Source: Paroceanicella profunda
GTDB lineage: Bacteria > Pseudomonadota > Alphaproteobacteria > Rhodobacterales > Rhodobacteraceae
NCBI RefSeq assembly: GCF_005887635.2
Contig: NZ_CP040822.1
Location: 62,001 to 126,000, forward strand
Direction of reading: 5' to 3'
Length of the DNA stretch: 64,000 nucleotides
Below, one piece after another: positions 51,458-60,500 of this stretch. The translations under genes were made by a program, and so were the position numbers. Below the pieces are notes generated by a model, which was given only the letters and a program-made list of their open reading frames with translations, was not told the DNA's origin and searched no databases. The stretch's first letter is position 1; each line of letters opens with the position of its first letter.

Positions 51458-53548
51458 ATGTCCACCCGCGCCAGCTTCAGCCCCGCCATGCTCGCCCAGC
51501 CCACGGTGATGCTGGCCCTCGCCCTGATGGCGATCATCGTGATGATGATCCTGCCGATGCCGGCCTGGGTGCTCGATGTCGGCCTCACCGCCTCCTTCGG
51601 CCTCGCCATCCTGATCTTCACCGTGACGCTGTTCATCCAGCGCCCGCTCGACTTCTCCGCCTTCCCCACCATCCTGCTCGCCTCGCTGATGCTGCGGCTC
51701 TCGCTCAACGTGAGCTCGACCAAGCTCATCATCGGCGAGGGGCACAACGGGCCCCAGGCCGCGGGCGGGGTGATCGAGGGCTTCGCCATGTTCATCATGG
51801 GCGGCTCGGTGGGGCTGGGCCTCGTGGTGTTCGGCGTGCTGCTGATCGTGAACTTCATCGTGATCACCAAGGGTGCGGGCCGCATGGCCGAGGTGGGCGC
51901 GCGCTTCGCGCTCGACGGCATGCCGGGCAAGCAGCTCGCCATCGACAGCGACATGGCCGCCGGCGCCATCACCCACGAGCAGGCCCGCGAGCGGCGCAAG
52001 ACCGAGCAGGAGGAGACCACCTTCTTCGGCTCGCTCGACGGCGCGTCGAAATTCGTGAAGGGCGACGCGGTGGCGGGGCTGCTCATCACCCTGCTGAACC
52101 TGCTCGTGGGCCTCTCCATGGGCATCCTCGTGCACGGCATGCCGGCGGGCGAGGCCTTCGAGACCTATGCCATCCTCACCGTGGGCGACGGGCTCGTCAC
52201 CCAGATCCCGGCGGTGATCATCTCCATCGCCGCCGCCCTGCTGCTCTCGAAGGGCGGCGCGCTGGGAACGGCGGACAAGGCGCTCTTCGGCCAGCTCGGC
52301 CGCTACCCGCTGGCGCTCGCCACCGTGGCCGGGCTGATGGGGCTGTTCGGGCTGATGCCGGGCCTGCCGGTGCTGCCCTTCGTCACCGGCGCCGCCATCC
52401 TGGGCGGCATCGCCTGGATCTCCGCCGGCCGGCAGGAGCGGGCGAAGACCGCCGAGCGGGTGGAGACCGAGGCCCCCGCCCCCGCGCCCGCGCGCCGGCT
52501 GGGCGACATGCTCGACCTCGACGAGATCCACCTCGAGTTCGCCCCCGACCTGGTCGCCACCGTGATGGACGAGGCCACCGGGCTCGACGGGCGCATCCTC
52601 AACATGCGCAACCACATCGCCCAGACCTGGGGGCTGATCATCCCGGAGATCCGCCTCACCGACAACGCGCTCCTGCCGCGCGGCACCTATGCCATCCGCA
52701 TCCAGGGGGTGGAGATGGCGCGCGCCCGGCTCAAGACCGGCTTCGTGCTGGTGCTGCTCAACGAGGCGATGGGCGAGGCGCCGCCGGGCGAGGACGTGGC
52801 CGAGCCGGTCTACGGCGCGCCCGCGCGCTGGATCGCGGAGGCCGACCAGGAGGAGGCGGCGCTCAACGGGCTCTCGGTGGTCACCCCGGTGGAGGTGGTG
52901 GCCACGCACCTGATGGAGGTGCTCAAGCTCAACTTCGGCCGGCTGTTCAGCCGCCGCACCCTGCGCAAGCTGCTCGAGGAGTTCACCCGCGTCTCCGACA
53001 CCGCCCGGGCGGAGGCGAACCGGCGCATCCTCGACGAGTTCATCCCCGACCGGGTGCCGGTGGACCTGCTGCAGCAGGTGCTGCGGCTGCTGCTGGAGGA
53101 GCGGGTGTCGATCCGCAACCTGCCGCTGATCCTGGAGGCGATCGCCGAGGCCAAGACCGTGGTCAACCATACCGAGGCGATCTGCGAGCATGTGCGCCAC
53201 CGGCTGGGCTTCCAGCTGGTCGCCGAGCTGATGGAGCCGGACGGGGCGCTGCCGCTGATCCAGCTCGCGCCCGAATGGGAGGAGACCTTCCTCGCCCACC
53301 AGATCGACGGGGCGGACAGCGGCGTGGACGTCGCGCTGCCGCCCACGGACTTCAACCGGCTGGCGCGGTCGGTGGCCGAGAAGCTGGCCAAGGCCGGCGC
53401 GGACGGGCGCTACCCGGCGATCGCCACCTCCACCCGGCGGCGGCGCTTCCTGCGCACGGTCCTGTCGGCCAAGGGGATCCGGAACCCGGTGCTCTCCTTC
53501 GAGGAGATCGGCACCGAGGTGAAGCCGGCCCTGCTCGGAGTGGCCTGA
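51458..53548 (+). CDS. flhA: Flagellar export gate protein FlhA
   Basis: A 696-residue export-gate subunit. About eight N-terminal membrane helices cover residues 1-330, with the FHIPEP-type loop region (IQRPLDFSAFPTILLASLML, RLSLNVSSTKLIIGEGH). The cytoplasmic domain runs to the end and includes IRNLPLILEAIAEAKTV. It starts 13 bp after sltF. The terminal LLGVA is short, as in other FlhA. Confidence 0.96.
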   Translation: MSTRASFSPAMLAQPTVMLALALMAIIVMMILPMPAWVLDVGLTASFGLAILIFTVTLFIQRPLDFSAFPTILLASLMLRLSLNVSSTKLIIGEGHNGPQAAGGVIEGFAMFIMGGSVGLGLVVFGVLLIVNFIVITKGAGRMAEVGARFALDGMPGKQLAIDSDMAAGAITHEQARERRKTEQEETTFFGSLDGASKFVKGDAVAGLLITLLNLLVGLSMGILVHGMPAGEAFETYAILTVGDGLVTQIPAVIISIAAALLLSKGGALGTADKALFGQLGRYPLALATVAGLMGLFGLMPGLPVLPFVTGAAILGGIAWISAGRQERAKTAERVETEAPAPAPARRLGDMLDLDEIHLEFAPDLVATVMDEATGLDGRILNMRNHIAQTWGLIIPEIRLTDNALLPRGTYAIRIQGVEMARARLKTGFVLVLLNEAMGEAPPGEDVAEPVYGAPARWIAEADQEEAALNGLSVVTPVEVVATHLMEVLKLNFGRLFSRRTLRKLLEEFTRVSDTARAEANRRILDEFIPDRVPVDLLQQVLRLLLEERVSIRNLPLILEAIAEAKTVVNHTEAICEHVRHRLGFQLVAELMEPDGALPLIQLAPEWEETFLAHQIDGADSGVDVALPPTDFNRLARSVAEKLAKAGADGRYPAIATSTRRRRFLRTVLSAKGIRNPVLSFEEIGTEVKPALLGVA

Positions 53549-53609
53549 TGCGCGCGCCCTGCCTGCCGGCGCCGCCCTCCCGGCCGGCCGCCGCACCCCC
53601 GGCGGAGCC

Positions 53610-53644
53610 TTCTCCTCGGGGGGCATCGAGCCCCCGTCGGAGAA
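53610..53644 (+). repeat. Nested palindromic element, copy B
   Basis: Outer arms TTCTCC/GGAGAA differ from copy A by a paired C-to-T and G-to-A change that preserves the stem. The inner stem is GGGGGC-ATCGA-GCCCCC. A further hairpin GGCCCGC-AGC-GCGGGCC follows at 53646-53662. It lies inside the operon, 61 bp after flhA and 52 bp before fliR, so it could tune expression between them. Confidence 0.78.
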
Positions 53645-53696
53645 CGGCCCGCAGCGCGGGCCGCAGCGCCCCGCCCCCGGCCGGGACAGCGGGACG

Positions 53697-54527
53697 ATGA
53701 CCGGGCTGGACGGGCTCATCGGCCTCTCCGCCGCACTGGAGGCGCTGGGCATCGCCGGCGGCAGCGGCCCGGCGATGGTGTTCACCTTCTTCGCCGTGTT
53801 CATGCGGGTGGGGGCGGTGGTCTCGCTGCTGCCGGGGATCGGCGAGCAGACCATGTCGATGCGCACCCGGCTGTGCGTGGCGCTGGCGCTCAGTGCCGCG
53901 CTCTGGCCGATGCTGGCGGAGCACGCGCACCTGCCGGGCGCGGACTGGGCCCCGGCTGCGCCGCAGCTCTTCCTCGTGCTGCTGGCCGAGACCGTGGCCG
54001 GGCTGGTGCTGGGGATCGCACTGCGGCTGATGCTCGTCGTGCTGCAGCTCGCGGGTTCGATCGCCGCCCAGTCCACCGCGATTTCCCAGATCGCCGGCGC
54101 CGGCGTGACCCCGGACCCGATGCCGGCGATGGGCAACATCCTGGTGATGGCCGGAATCGCCCTCGCCCTCACCCTCGGGCTGCACGTGAAGGCGGCGGTC
54201 ATGATCGCCTGGTCCTACGAGATGCTGCCCTTCGGCCGCTTCCCAGACGGGGCGGACATGGCCAGCTGGGGCACGGCGAGCGTGTCGCGCGGCTTCGCCC
54301 TCGCCCTGGCGCTGGCCGGGCCCTTCGTGCTGCTGTCCTTCCTCTACAACCTCACGCTCGGCGCCATCAACCGGGCGATGCCGCAGCTCATGGTGGCCTT
54401 CGTGGGGGCACCCTTCATCACCGGGGCGGGGCTGGTGCTGCTGATGCTCGCCGGCCCGGTGATGCTGCGCATCTGGGTGGGGGCGCTCGACGACGTGCTG
54501 GCCGATCCGCTGGCGGTGCCCCGATGA
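53697..54527 (+). CDS. fliR: Flagellar export gate protein FliR
   Basis: A 276-residue membrane protein, the single-copy subunit of the export-gate core. Hydrophobic segments include MVFTFFAVFMRVGAVVSLLP, LFLVLLAETVAGLVLGIALR and GFALALALAGPFVLLSFLYN (parts). It lies 148 bp after flhA, an unusual gap, and overlaps flhB by 4 bp. Confidence 0.93.
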   Translation: MTGLDGLIGLSAALEALGIAGGSGPAMVFTFFAVFMRVGAVVSLLPGIGEQTMSMRTRLCVALALSAALWPMLAEHAHLPGADWAPAAPQLFLVLLAETVAGLVLGIALRLMLVVLQLAGSIAAQSTAISQIAGAGVTPDPMPAMGNILVMAGIALALTLGLHVKAAVMIAWSYEMLPFGRFPDGADMASWGTASVSRGFALALALAGPFVLLSFLYNLTLGAINRAMPQLMVAFVGAPFITGAGLVLLMLAGPVMLRIWVGALDDVLADPLAVPR

Positions 54528-55615
54528 GCGGGGCGGACGACAGCAGCGGCGAGAAGAGTTTCGAGCCCACCGAGAAGAAGCTTTCCGATGCCCGGCGCCA
54601 GGGCGACGTGGCGAAATCGACCGATGTCTCGGCCGCGGCCGCCTATCTCGGCCTGCTGCTGGCCCTCTTCGCCGCCGGCGCCGCCCCGGTCGAGATCACC
54701 GGCGGCGCGCTGGCCCGCTTCCTCGGACGGGCCGACCAGCTGGAAGGCCGCATCCTGGGGCCCGGAGGGGCCGGGCTCGCCGGGGCGCTGATCGGCGAGG
54801 CGATGCTGGGGCTGCTGCCGCTCCTCGCCCTGCCCGCGCTCGCCGCCTTCATCGCGCTGCTCGCGCAACGCGCCTTCGCCTTCTCGCCGGAGAAACTGCA
54901 GCCGAAACTGTCGCGCATCGACCCGGTCTCGGTGGCCGGCAACAAGTTCGGGCCCACGGGGCTGATGGATTTCCTGCGCAACCTGGTGAAGATGTGCGCG
55001 ATCGGCGTGGTGCTCTGGCTCTACCTCGCCTCGGAGAGCGACCGGATCATCGGGGTGATGCGCGCGCCCGCCCGGATGCTGCCCGGGGAATTGGTGCGGC
55101 TGGGCACCGGGCTGCTCACCGCCATCACCGCCATCGCGGTGGTGATCGCCGCGCTCGACCTGCTCTGGCAACGCTTCAACCATGCCCGCCGCCTGCGCAT
55201 GTCGCTCAAGGAAATGCGCGACGAGGCCAAGGAATCCGAGGGCGACCCCCATCAGAAGGCCGCCCGCCGCCGCCGGGGCGAGGAGATCGCGCGCAACCAG
55301 ATGCTCGCCGACGTGCCGAAGGCCGATGTGGTGATCACGAACCCCAGCCATTACGCCGTGGCGCTGAAATGGTCGCGCAAACCGGGCGCGGCCCCGGAAT
55401 GCGTGGCCAAGGGGGTCGACGAAACCGCCCGGGCGATCCGCGAGGCGGCCGCCGCCGCCGGTGTGCCCATTCACCCCGATCCGCCCACCGCGCGCGCCCT
55501 GCACGCGTTGGTCGAGATCGGCGAGGAAGTGCCGCCGGACCTCTACCGGGCCGTGGCCGCGGCCATCCGCTTCGCCGAGGCGATGCGCGCCCGGGCCCGG
55601 GCCGGTTGGACCTGA
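54524..55615 (+). CDS. flhB: Flagellar export switch protein FlhB
   Basis: A 363-residue export protein that switches substrate class after self-cleavage. It starts KSFEPTEKKLSDARRQGDVA, the family signature, has four membrane helices, then a cytoplasmic domain. The cleavage site is N273-P274-S275-H276 (VVITNPSHYAVALKW) instead of the usual NPTH; the scissile Asn-Pro is kept. Start overlaps fliR (ATGA). Confidence 0.95.
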   Translation: MSGADDSSGEKSFEPTEKKLSDARRQGDVAKSTDVSAAAAYLGLLLALFAAGAAPVEITGGALARFLGRADQLEGRILGPGGAGLAGALIGEAMLGLLPLLALPALAAFIALLAQRAFAFSPEKLQPKLSRIDPVSVAGNKFGPTGLMDFLRNLVKMCAIGVVLWLYLASESDRIIGVMRAPARMLPGELVRLGTGLLTAITAIAVVIAALDLLWQRFNHARRLRMSLKEMRDEAKESEGDPHQKAARRRRGEEIARNQMLADVPKADVVITNPSHYAVALKWSRKPGAAPECVAKGVDETARAIREAAAAAGVPIHPDPPTARALHALVEIGEEVPPDLYRAVAAAIRFAEAMRARARAGWT

Positions 55616-55618
55616 GGC

Positions 55619-56053
55619 ATGGCCGACACGCTTTCCCCCGCCGGCATCGCCCGGCTCACCGACCTGGCGGACCGGGCCTTCGCCGCTCGCCGGGCGCGGC
55701 TGGGAGCGGCGGCCGCCGCCCAGTCCCTCGCCGAAAAGGCCCTCGCCGACCACCTCTCCCTGCGGGCCCCGGCGCTGCGCACGGCGGGCATCGACCAGCA
55801 GGTGCTCTCCGCCTGGCTGGTCTGGCATGGCCAGGAAATCCACCGCCGCCAGGCCCGGATCGATGCCGCCCGCCGCGACACCGCCGCCCGCCGGGCGGAA
55901 GCGGCCGAGGCCTTCGCCCGCTGCCGGGCCGTCACAATGCTCGCCAGACGCGCAGAGATCGAACGCCGCCGCAAGCAGGAGCGCGCCGACGAGCGGGCCC
56001 TGTCGATGCTGATGGCCGGCCGGAACGGGAAAATGTTTGGTCTCTTAGATTAA
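55619..56053 (+). CDS. FliJ-like helical protein
   Basis: A 144-residue, Ala/Arg-rich, predicted coiled-coil protein 3 bp after flhB. Its size, helicity and position suit FliJ, the stalk protein of the export ATPase, but I see no decisive sequence motif. Central IDQQVLSAWLVWHGQEIHRR is the most distinctive part. It ends the export-gate operon. Confidence 0.55.
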   Translation: MADTLSPAGIARLTDLADRAFAARRARLGAAAAAQSLAEKALADHLSLRAPALRTAGIDQQVLSAWLVWHGQEIHRRQARIDAARRDTAARRAEAAEAFARCRAVTMLARRAEIERRRKQERADERALSMLMAGRNGKMFGLLD

Positions 56054-56064
56054 TAGTGCGTTAG
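56050..56064 (+). promoter_or_regulatory. CtrA-like box overlapping the fliJ-like stop
   Basis: TTAA-TAGTGCG-TTAG, one mismatch from TTAA-N7-TTAA, at the very end of the flagellar operon. It is 52 bp ahead of the small membrane gene at 56117. Confidence 0.5.
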
Positions 56065-56077
56065 GGTGTGCACCCTA
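56062..56077. promoter_or_regulatory. Palindrome TAGGGTG-TG-CACCCTA
   Basis: Perfect 7-bp arms with a 2-nt centre, overlapping the right half of the CtrA-like box. Overlap would let a dimeric regulator compete with CtrA; it could also be a weak transcript hairpin. Confidence 0.42.
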
Positions 56078-56116
56078 GGGTTGTTGTACTCGTCCGGTAT
56101 GCCTGGAGTGACACAG

Positions 56117-56386
56117 ATGCACGCGTTCCCCTTCCGGCTGTTGCTGAGTGCTTATGGCAGCGCTGCCATCCTGGCCCTCGCAAGCTGGTGGGTCGGGCTG
56201 CCCGGTCTGGCGGCCGCGCTGCTGTTCTGGCTGTCGGGGGCCGGGTTCGTCTTCCTGCTGCCGGTGGTCTTTCCCGACATCTGCCCGCCGCGCCGGGCCC
56301 GCAGCGCCGAGGATGGCGCGCCGCCCCTGGTGCCCCGGGGGGGCTGGGCGCCGCAGTCCGAGCCGGCTCACAGGCCCGAGGGCTGA
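56117..56386 (+). CDS. Small membrane protein of unknown function
   Basis: An 89-residue protein with two hydrophobic segments (LLLSAYGSAAILALASWWVG and GLAAALLFWLSGAGFVFLLP; parts) and a polar C-terminal tail of about 35 residues. ATG at 56117 has GGAG 8 bp upstream; ATG at 56099 is the alternative. I do not recognise a family. The CtrA-like box upstream suggests co-expression with flagellar genes. Confidence 0.55.
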   Translation: MHAFPFRLLLSAYGSAAILALASWWVGLPGLAAALLFWLSGAGFVFLLPVVFPDICPPRRARSAEDGAPPLVPRGGWAPQSEPAHRPEG

Positions 56387-56414
56387 GCCCGGGCGTCCGC
56401 TCCCGTCCGGCGTC

Positions 56415-57362
56415 TCAGGCCCGGATCTGCCACAGGCGGTAGCGCTTCTGACCTGAAATTTCCCGGATGAGCCCCATCTCGGCGAAGCGTCGCAGGACGG
56501 CATTCGCCGCCTGCTGGCTCACCCCCAGCCGGTCGCGCAGCAGGTTGGCGGAGACGAGGTGCTCGGCGGCCAGAACCCCTGCCGCGGCTTCCGCAAGCTG
56601 CCCCGGCAGGGCCGCCACGCGCAGCCGTGCCGTGTCGGCCCAGTCCGCCCGGCGGGCGAGAGCGGCGAGAACCGGTTCGATCCGCGCCTCGGCCCGGGCG
56701 AGGAAGGCCTCGAGCCGGGCCTCCGGCCCCGGCCCGGCGGCCCGTGGTGCGGCCCCGAGCGGCAGGAAGCGCGCCCGGGCCTGATCCGCCGCCGCGATCC
56801 GGGCGGCCAGCACGCCCCCTTCCAGAACCGCGCCCGGCCCGCCCAGCCCATGCCCGTGCCACAGGGCCAGCGCGGCGGCCCCCCGGGTGAGCGGGTGAAG
56901 GCCGGCGAGCCCGGTCATCTCCTGCGACCAGGCCGCCGCCTCGGCATCCCAGTCGGCCCCGGTGGGCCGGCGCAGGAGCGGGCGCAGGGCGAGATCGGTC
57001 TCGCTGCCGTCATGTCCGAGAAACTGCCGCAGGCCGGCGGCACCGGCCTCGGGGTCCGGCGCCGCCCCGGTCAGCCGGCGCGCCGCCCAGCCGGCCGCCA
57101 GCAAGGCCCCGGGCGCCGTGCTGCCCGCCGGGGCCCCGTGGCGCCAGAGCAGGAAGGCTTCGAGCCCGAGCCGGGCGCCATCGGCGCGGGTCAGCGCGAC
57201 GGCTTCCTCCTCGGCCAGCCGCGCCGGGGCGGCGCCGCTGCCGGCCAGGCGTTCGTCGAGCCGGGCCAGTAGGGCCGCGACCCGGGCCAGGCGTCGCGGC
57301 ATCTGCCGCTCCGCCGCCGCCCAGGCCTCCGGGTCTGACAGGTCTGCATCCCGATCGGCCAT
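56415..57362 (-). CDS. HTH protein, DUF1612/RHE_PE00001-like
   Basis: A 315-residue protein. The last 60 residues form a winged helix-turn-helix (SANLLRDRLGVSQQAANAVL, then RRFAEMGLIREISGQKRY). The N-terminal region (RRLARVAALLARLDERLAGS) and overall length resemble the DUF1612 plus HTH proteins called RHE_PE00001 family, often plasmid-borne in alphaproteobacteria. A Fic-associated HTH is the main alternative. Regulatory target is unknown. Confidence 0.6.
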   Translation of the reverse strand: MADRDADLSDPEAWAAAERQMPRRLARVAALLARLDERLAGSGAAPARLAEEEAVALTRADGARLGLEAFLLWRHGAPAGSTAPGALLAAGWAARRLTGAAPDPEAGAAGLRQFLGHDGSETDLALRPLLRRPTGADWDAEAAAWSQEMTGLAGLHPLTRGAAALALWHGHGLGGPGAVLEGGVLAARIAAADQARARFLPLGAAPRAAGPGPEARLEAFLARAEARIEPVLAALARRADWADTARLRVAALPGQLAEAAAGVLAAEHLVSANLLRDRLGVSQQAANAVLRRFAEMGLIREISGQKRYRLWQIRA

Positions 57363-57541
57363 TGCCCCGCCTTCCTTCCGCCCCGCTCCGCGAAATCATA
57401 GAGCGGAACGCGGGGGGCGGGCCAGCCCGTGCGGGCCGGCCGGGCGCGCCCGATCCCGTGCGGCGCCCGGTTGCGGTTGATTGCGCGGGGCCGTCGGGTG
57501 GTCCCGCGCAGGGCAGGTTGTCGGCCCCGCGCGCGAGACGG

Positions 57542-60500
57542 TCAGTCGGTTCCCGCCGGTGCCGGATCGGGCGATGCGGCGGGGCCGGGTGCGCCGGTGA
57601 CGACCCGGCGCGGCAGGCCCTCGCCGCCCGGCTGCAGCCGCGAGAGATACTCCGACAGGATGAAGGAGATCTGGTCGAGCCGGGCGCGCAGCTCGGGATC
57701 GGGCGGGGGCGCGGTGACGCGCCCGAGCTCGTTGAGCGCGGTGCGCATGCCGCCCAGCATCAGGCGCAGGTTGCCGATCTCCCCGAAGAACCGGGTTTCC
57801 ATGCGCGCGATGTCCTGCGCGGCGGAGGGAGCTTCCGCCGACGGGCCGAGCGCCGCGGCGAGGGCCGGAGCGAGGGCCGCGGCCAACGCCTCGGGGTCGC
57901 CGCCTTCGGCCGGCGCCGTGTCCGCGAGGGCCCGGGCCAGCCCATCGAGGCGGGTTTCGAACCGCGCGAGGGCGGCCTCGACGGAGGCGGTGGTGTCCTC
58001 CCCGGGTGCGGGGCGGGCTCCGGCCAGCTCCTCCGCCAGGCCGTCAAACCGGGCTTCGACCCGGGCGAGACCCTCGGCGAAAGTGTCCGATCCGCCGGCT
58101 GCCGGCGCTGCCGCAGCGGCGGTGGCGAAGCTGTCCGCCAGGCTTTCGAGCCGGCTGTCGAGCCGGGCGAGGGTTTCTTCGAGCCCCGAGAGGTCGGGTG
58201 CCGCGCCGCGGCCTTCCTCCCCCCCACCGGTTTGCAGGTGTTCGGCCACGGCCTGCAGCGAGAGCACGATGCCCTGGAGCCGCGCGCGTTCGGGGCCGAT
58301 GCTCTGGCCGACCACCGCCGCGCGGGTGGCGAGGCTCTGCAGGGTCTTCTGCATCCGGTCGATGCGGCGGGTGAGCGGCTCGAGTGTATCTTCCGCGCTG
58401 ACGGGCAGGGCCATGATCCGGGTGGAGAGCGGTTCGAGGCGGGCCTCCGCTTCGGCCTGTCCGGCGCGGATCTCCTCGGCCAGCGCCGTGCGCAGGCTGT
58501 CGAGATCGGGCGGCGGCGGCAGGGCGCTCGCCAGGGTGGATATCTCGCGGCCGAGGGCGGCCAGGGGCGAGGCGAGCTCGGCGGCCACCCCCGGCGCGAG
58601 GCCGGACAGTGCGTCGGAGAGCTGGGCGGAGAGGGTTTCGAGCCGGATTTCCAGCGGGGCCAGGTCCACCGGATCGGGCGTGGCCTGTGCCGTCAGCGCG
58701 CCGAGCCGGCCGAGGCCTTCCTCGAACCCCGTTGCGAGGTCCTGTTTCAGGGCCGCGAGATCGGGCGCTTCGGGCAGCGGCCGCGCGGCGAGGGCCTCGA
58801 TGCGCTCGGTGAGCGCCGTGAGCCGCGATTGCATGACCTCGACATGGCGGGCCATGGCCTTCTCGCTCAGCGGGGGGTCCGACCGGCGGGAGATTGCGGC
58901 ATCGCCGAAGCGCATCAGCGCATGCTCGATGACCCCGAGACGCTCGTCGAGGTCGACCGTGCGGCTCTGGCGATCCTCCTCGCGGGCGAGCAGGCGCGAG
59001 AGGCTTTCCTCCAGCTCCGCGGCATGGGTGTCGAGGCGGCGCTGCGTGTCGCGCAGGCTGGCGGCGAGGCGCCCGGCATCCTCCTGCCCGGAGGGCTGGG
59101 CGAGGGCGGCGAGATGCGTCTCGATCGCATCCAGCCGGCGCGCGACCCCCTCGGAGAGGGAGGGCGGCGCCGGGGGCAGGGCCGCGATCACGGCCGGGGC
59201 GAGCTCGGCGGCCAGCCGGGCGGAGAGGCTGTCCGCCAGGGCCTCGGCGAGGGTGCGGGTGAGGGTCTCGGGATCGGCAGGTTCCGCCGGCGCGGGCAAG
59301 GCCTCCGCGACCGCGGCCTCGACCCGGGCGGTGAGCAGGCCTGCGAGCGCTTCGGAATCCGGCGCCGGGGGCAGGGCCGCGACCAGCGCCGGCGCGAGGG
59401 TTGCGGCCAGCGTGGGGCCGAGGGTGGAAGCCAGGGCTTCGGCCAGGGCCTCGGGGGCCATCGGTTCCGCCGGCCCGGGCAGGGCGGCGAGGGCGGCGTC
59501 GAGGCGGGCACCGAGGGCTTCGGAGAGGGCGTCCGCGTCCGGGCCTGCGGGGAGGCTGGCGGTGAGGGCGGGGAGGAGGGCAGCCGTGAGGGCTTCTGCC
59601 AGGGCCTCGGGGGCCATCGGTTCCGCGGGTGCGGGGAGGGCGGCGAGGGCTGCGTCGAGGCGGGCGCCGAGGGCTTCGGAGAGGGCGTCCGCGTCCGGGC
59701 CTGCGGGGAGGCTGGCGGTGAGGGCGGGGAGGAGGGCAGCCGTGAGGGCTTCTGCCAGGGCCTCGGGGGCCATCGGTTCCGCGGGTGCGGGGAGGGCGGC
59801 GAGGGCTGCGTCGAGGCGGGCGCCGAGGGCTTCGGAGAGGGCGTCCGCGTCCGGGCCTGCGGGGAGGCTGGCGGTGAGGGCGGGGAGGAGGGCAGCCGTG
59901 AGGGCTTCTGCCAGGGCCTCGGGGGCCATCGGTTCCGCGGGTGCGGGCAGGGCGGCGAGGGCTGCGTCGAGGCGGGTGCCGAGGGTTTCGGAGAGGGCGT
60001 CCGTGTCCGGGCCTGCGGGGAGGCTGGCGGTGAGCAGCGGCGCGAGGGCTTCGGCGAGTGCGGTGACCCGGGCCGTGTCGGTTTCGGCCGCGCCATCGGG
60101 AGCGGGGAAATGCGTGGCCAGCGCCGCGGCGAGCTCGCTGGCCAGGGTTGCCGCGTCGACCGGCGGATCGGAGGGCGCGGAGAGCGCCTCCTGCAGCGCC
60201 GCGAGCCGCGGGTCGAGCCCGGCGATGGCCGCGGCCACGCTCTCGGACAGCGCCTGCGGGTCGGTCTCGCCGATCCGGGCCTCGATGGCTTCGAGGCGCT
60301 CCACGAGCCGGGCGCCTTCCTCGGAGGCCGGGACGGCGACGGGGGCGGGGATGATCGCGCGCACCCGTTCGGCCACGCCGGAGAGGGCGGCGTCGACCAG
60401 TTCGGTGATCCGCCCGGCGGTGAGCCGGGCCGCGGCGATGGCATAGCCCGCGTCGAGCACCGAGCGCACGCCGGGCCCGGCGGCGGTGCGTGCCGCATCC

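Noticed and set aside
59432..60007. Regular repeats that might be taken for a CRISPR array
   Set aside because: The 156-bp units are directly adjacent, without unique spacers, and stay in frame within a long coding sequence.
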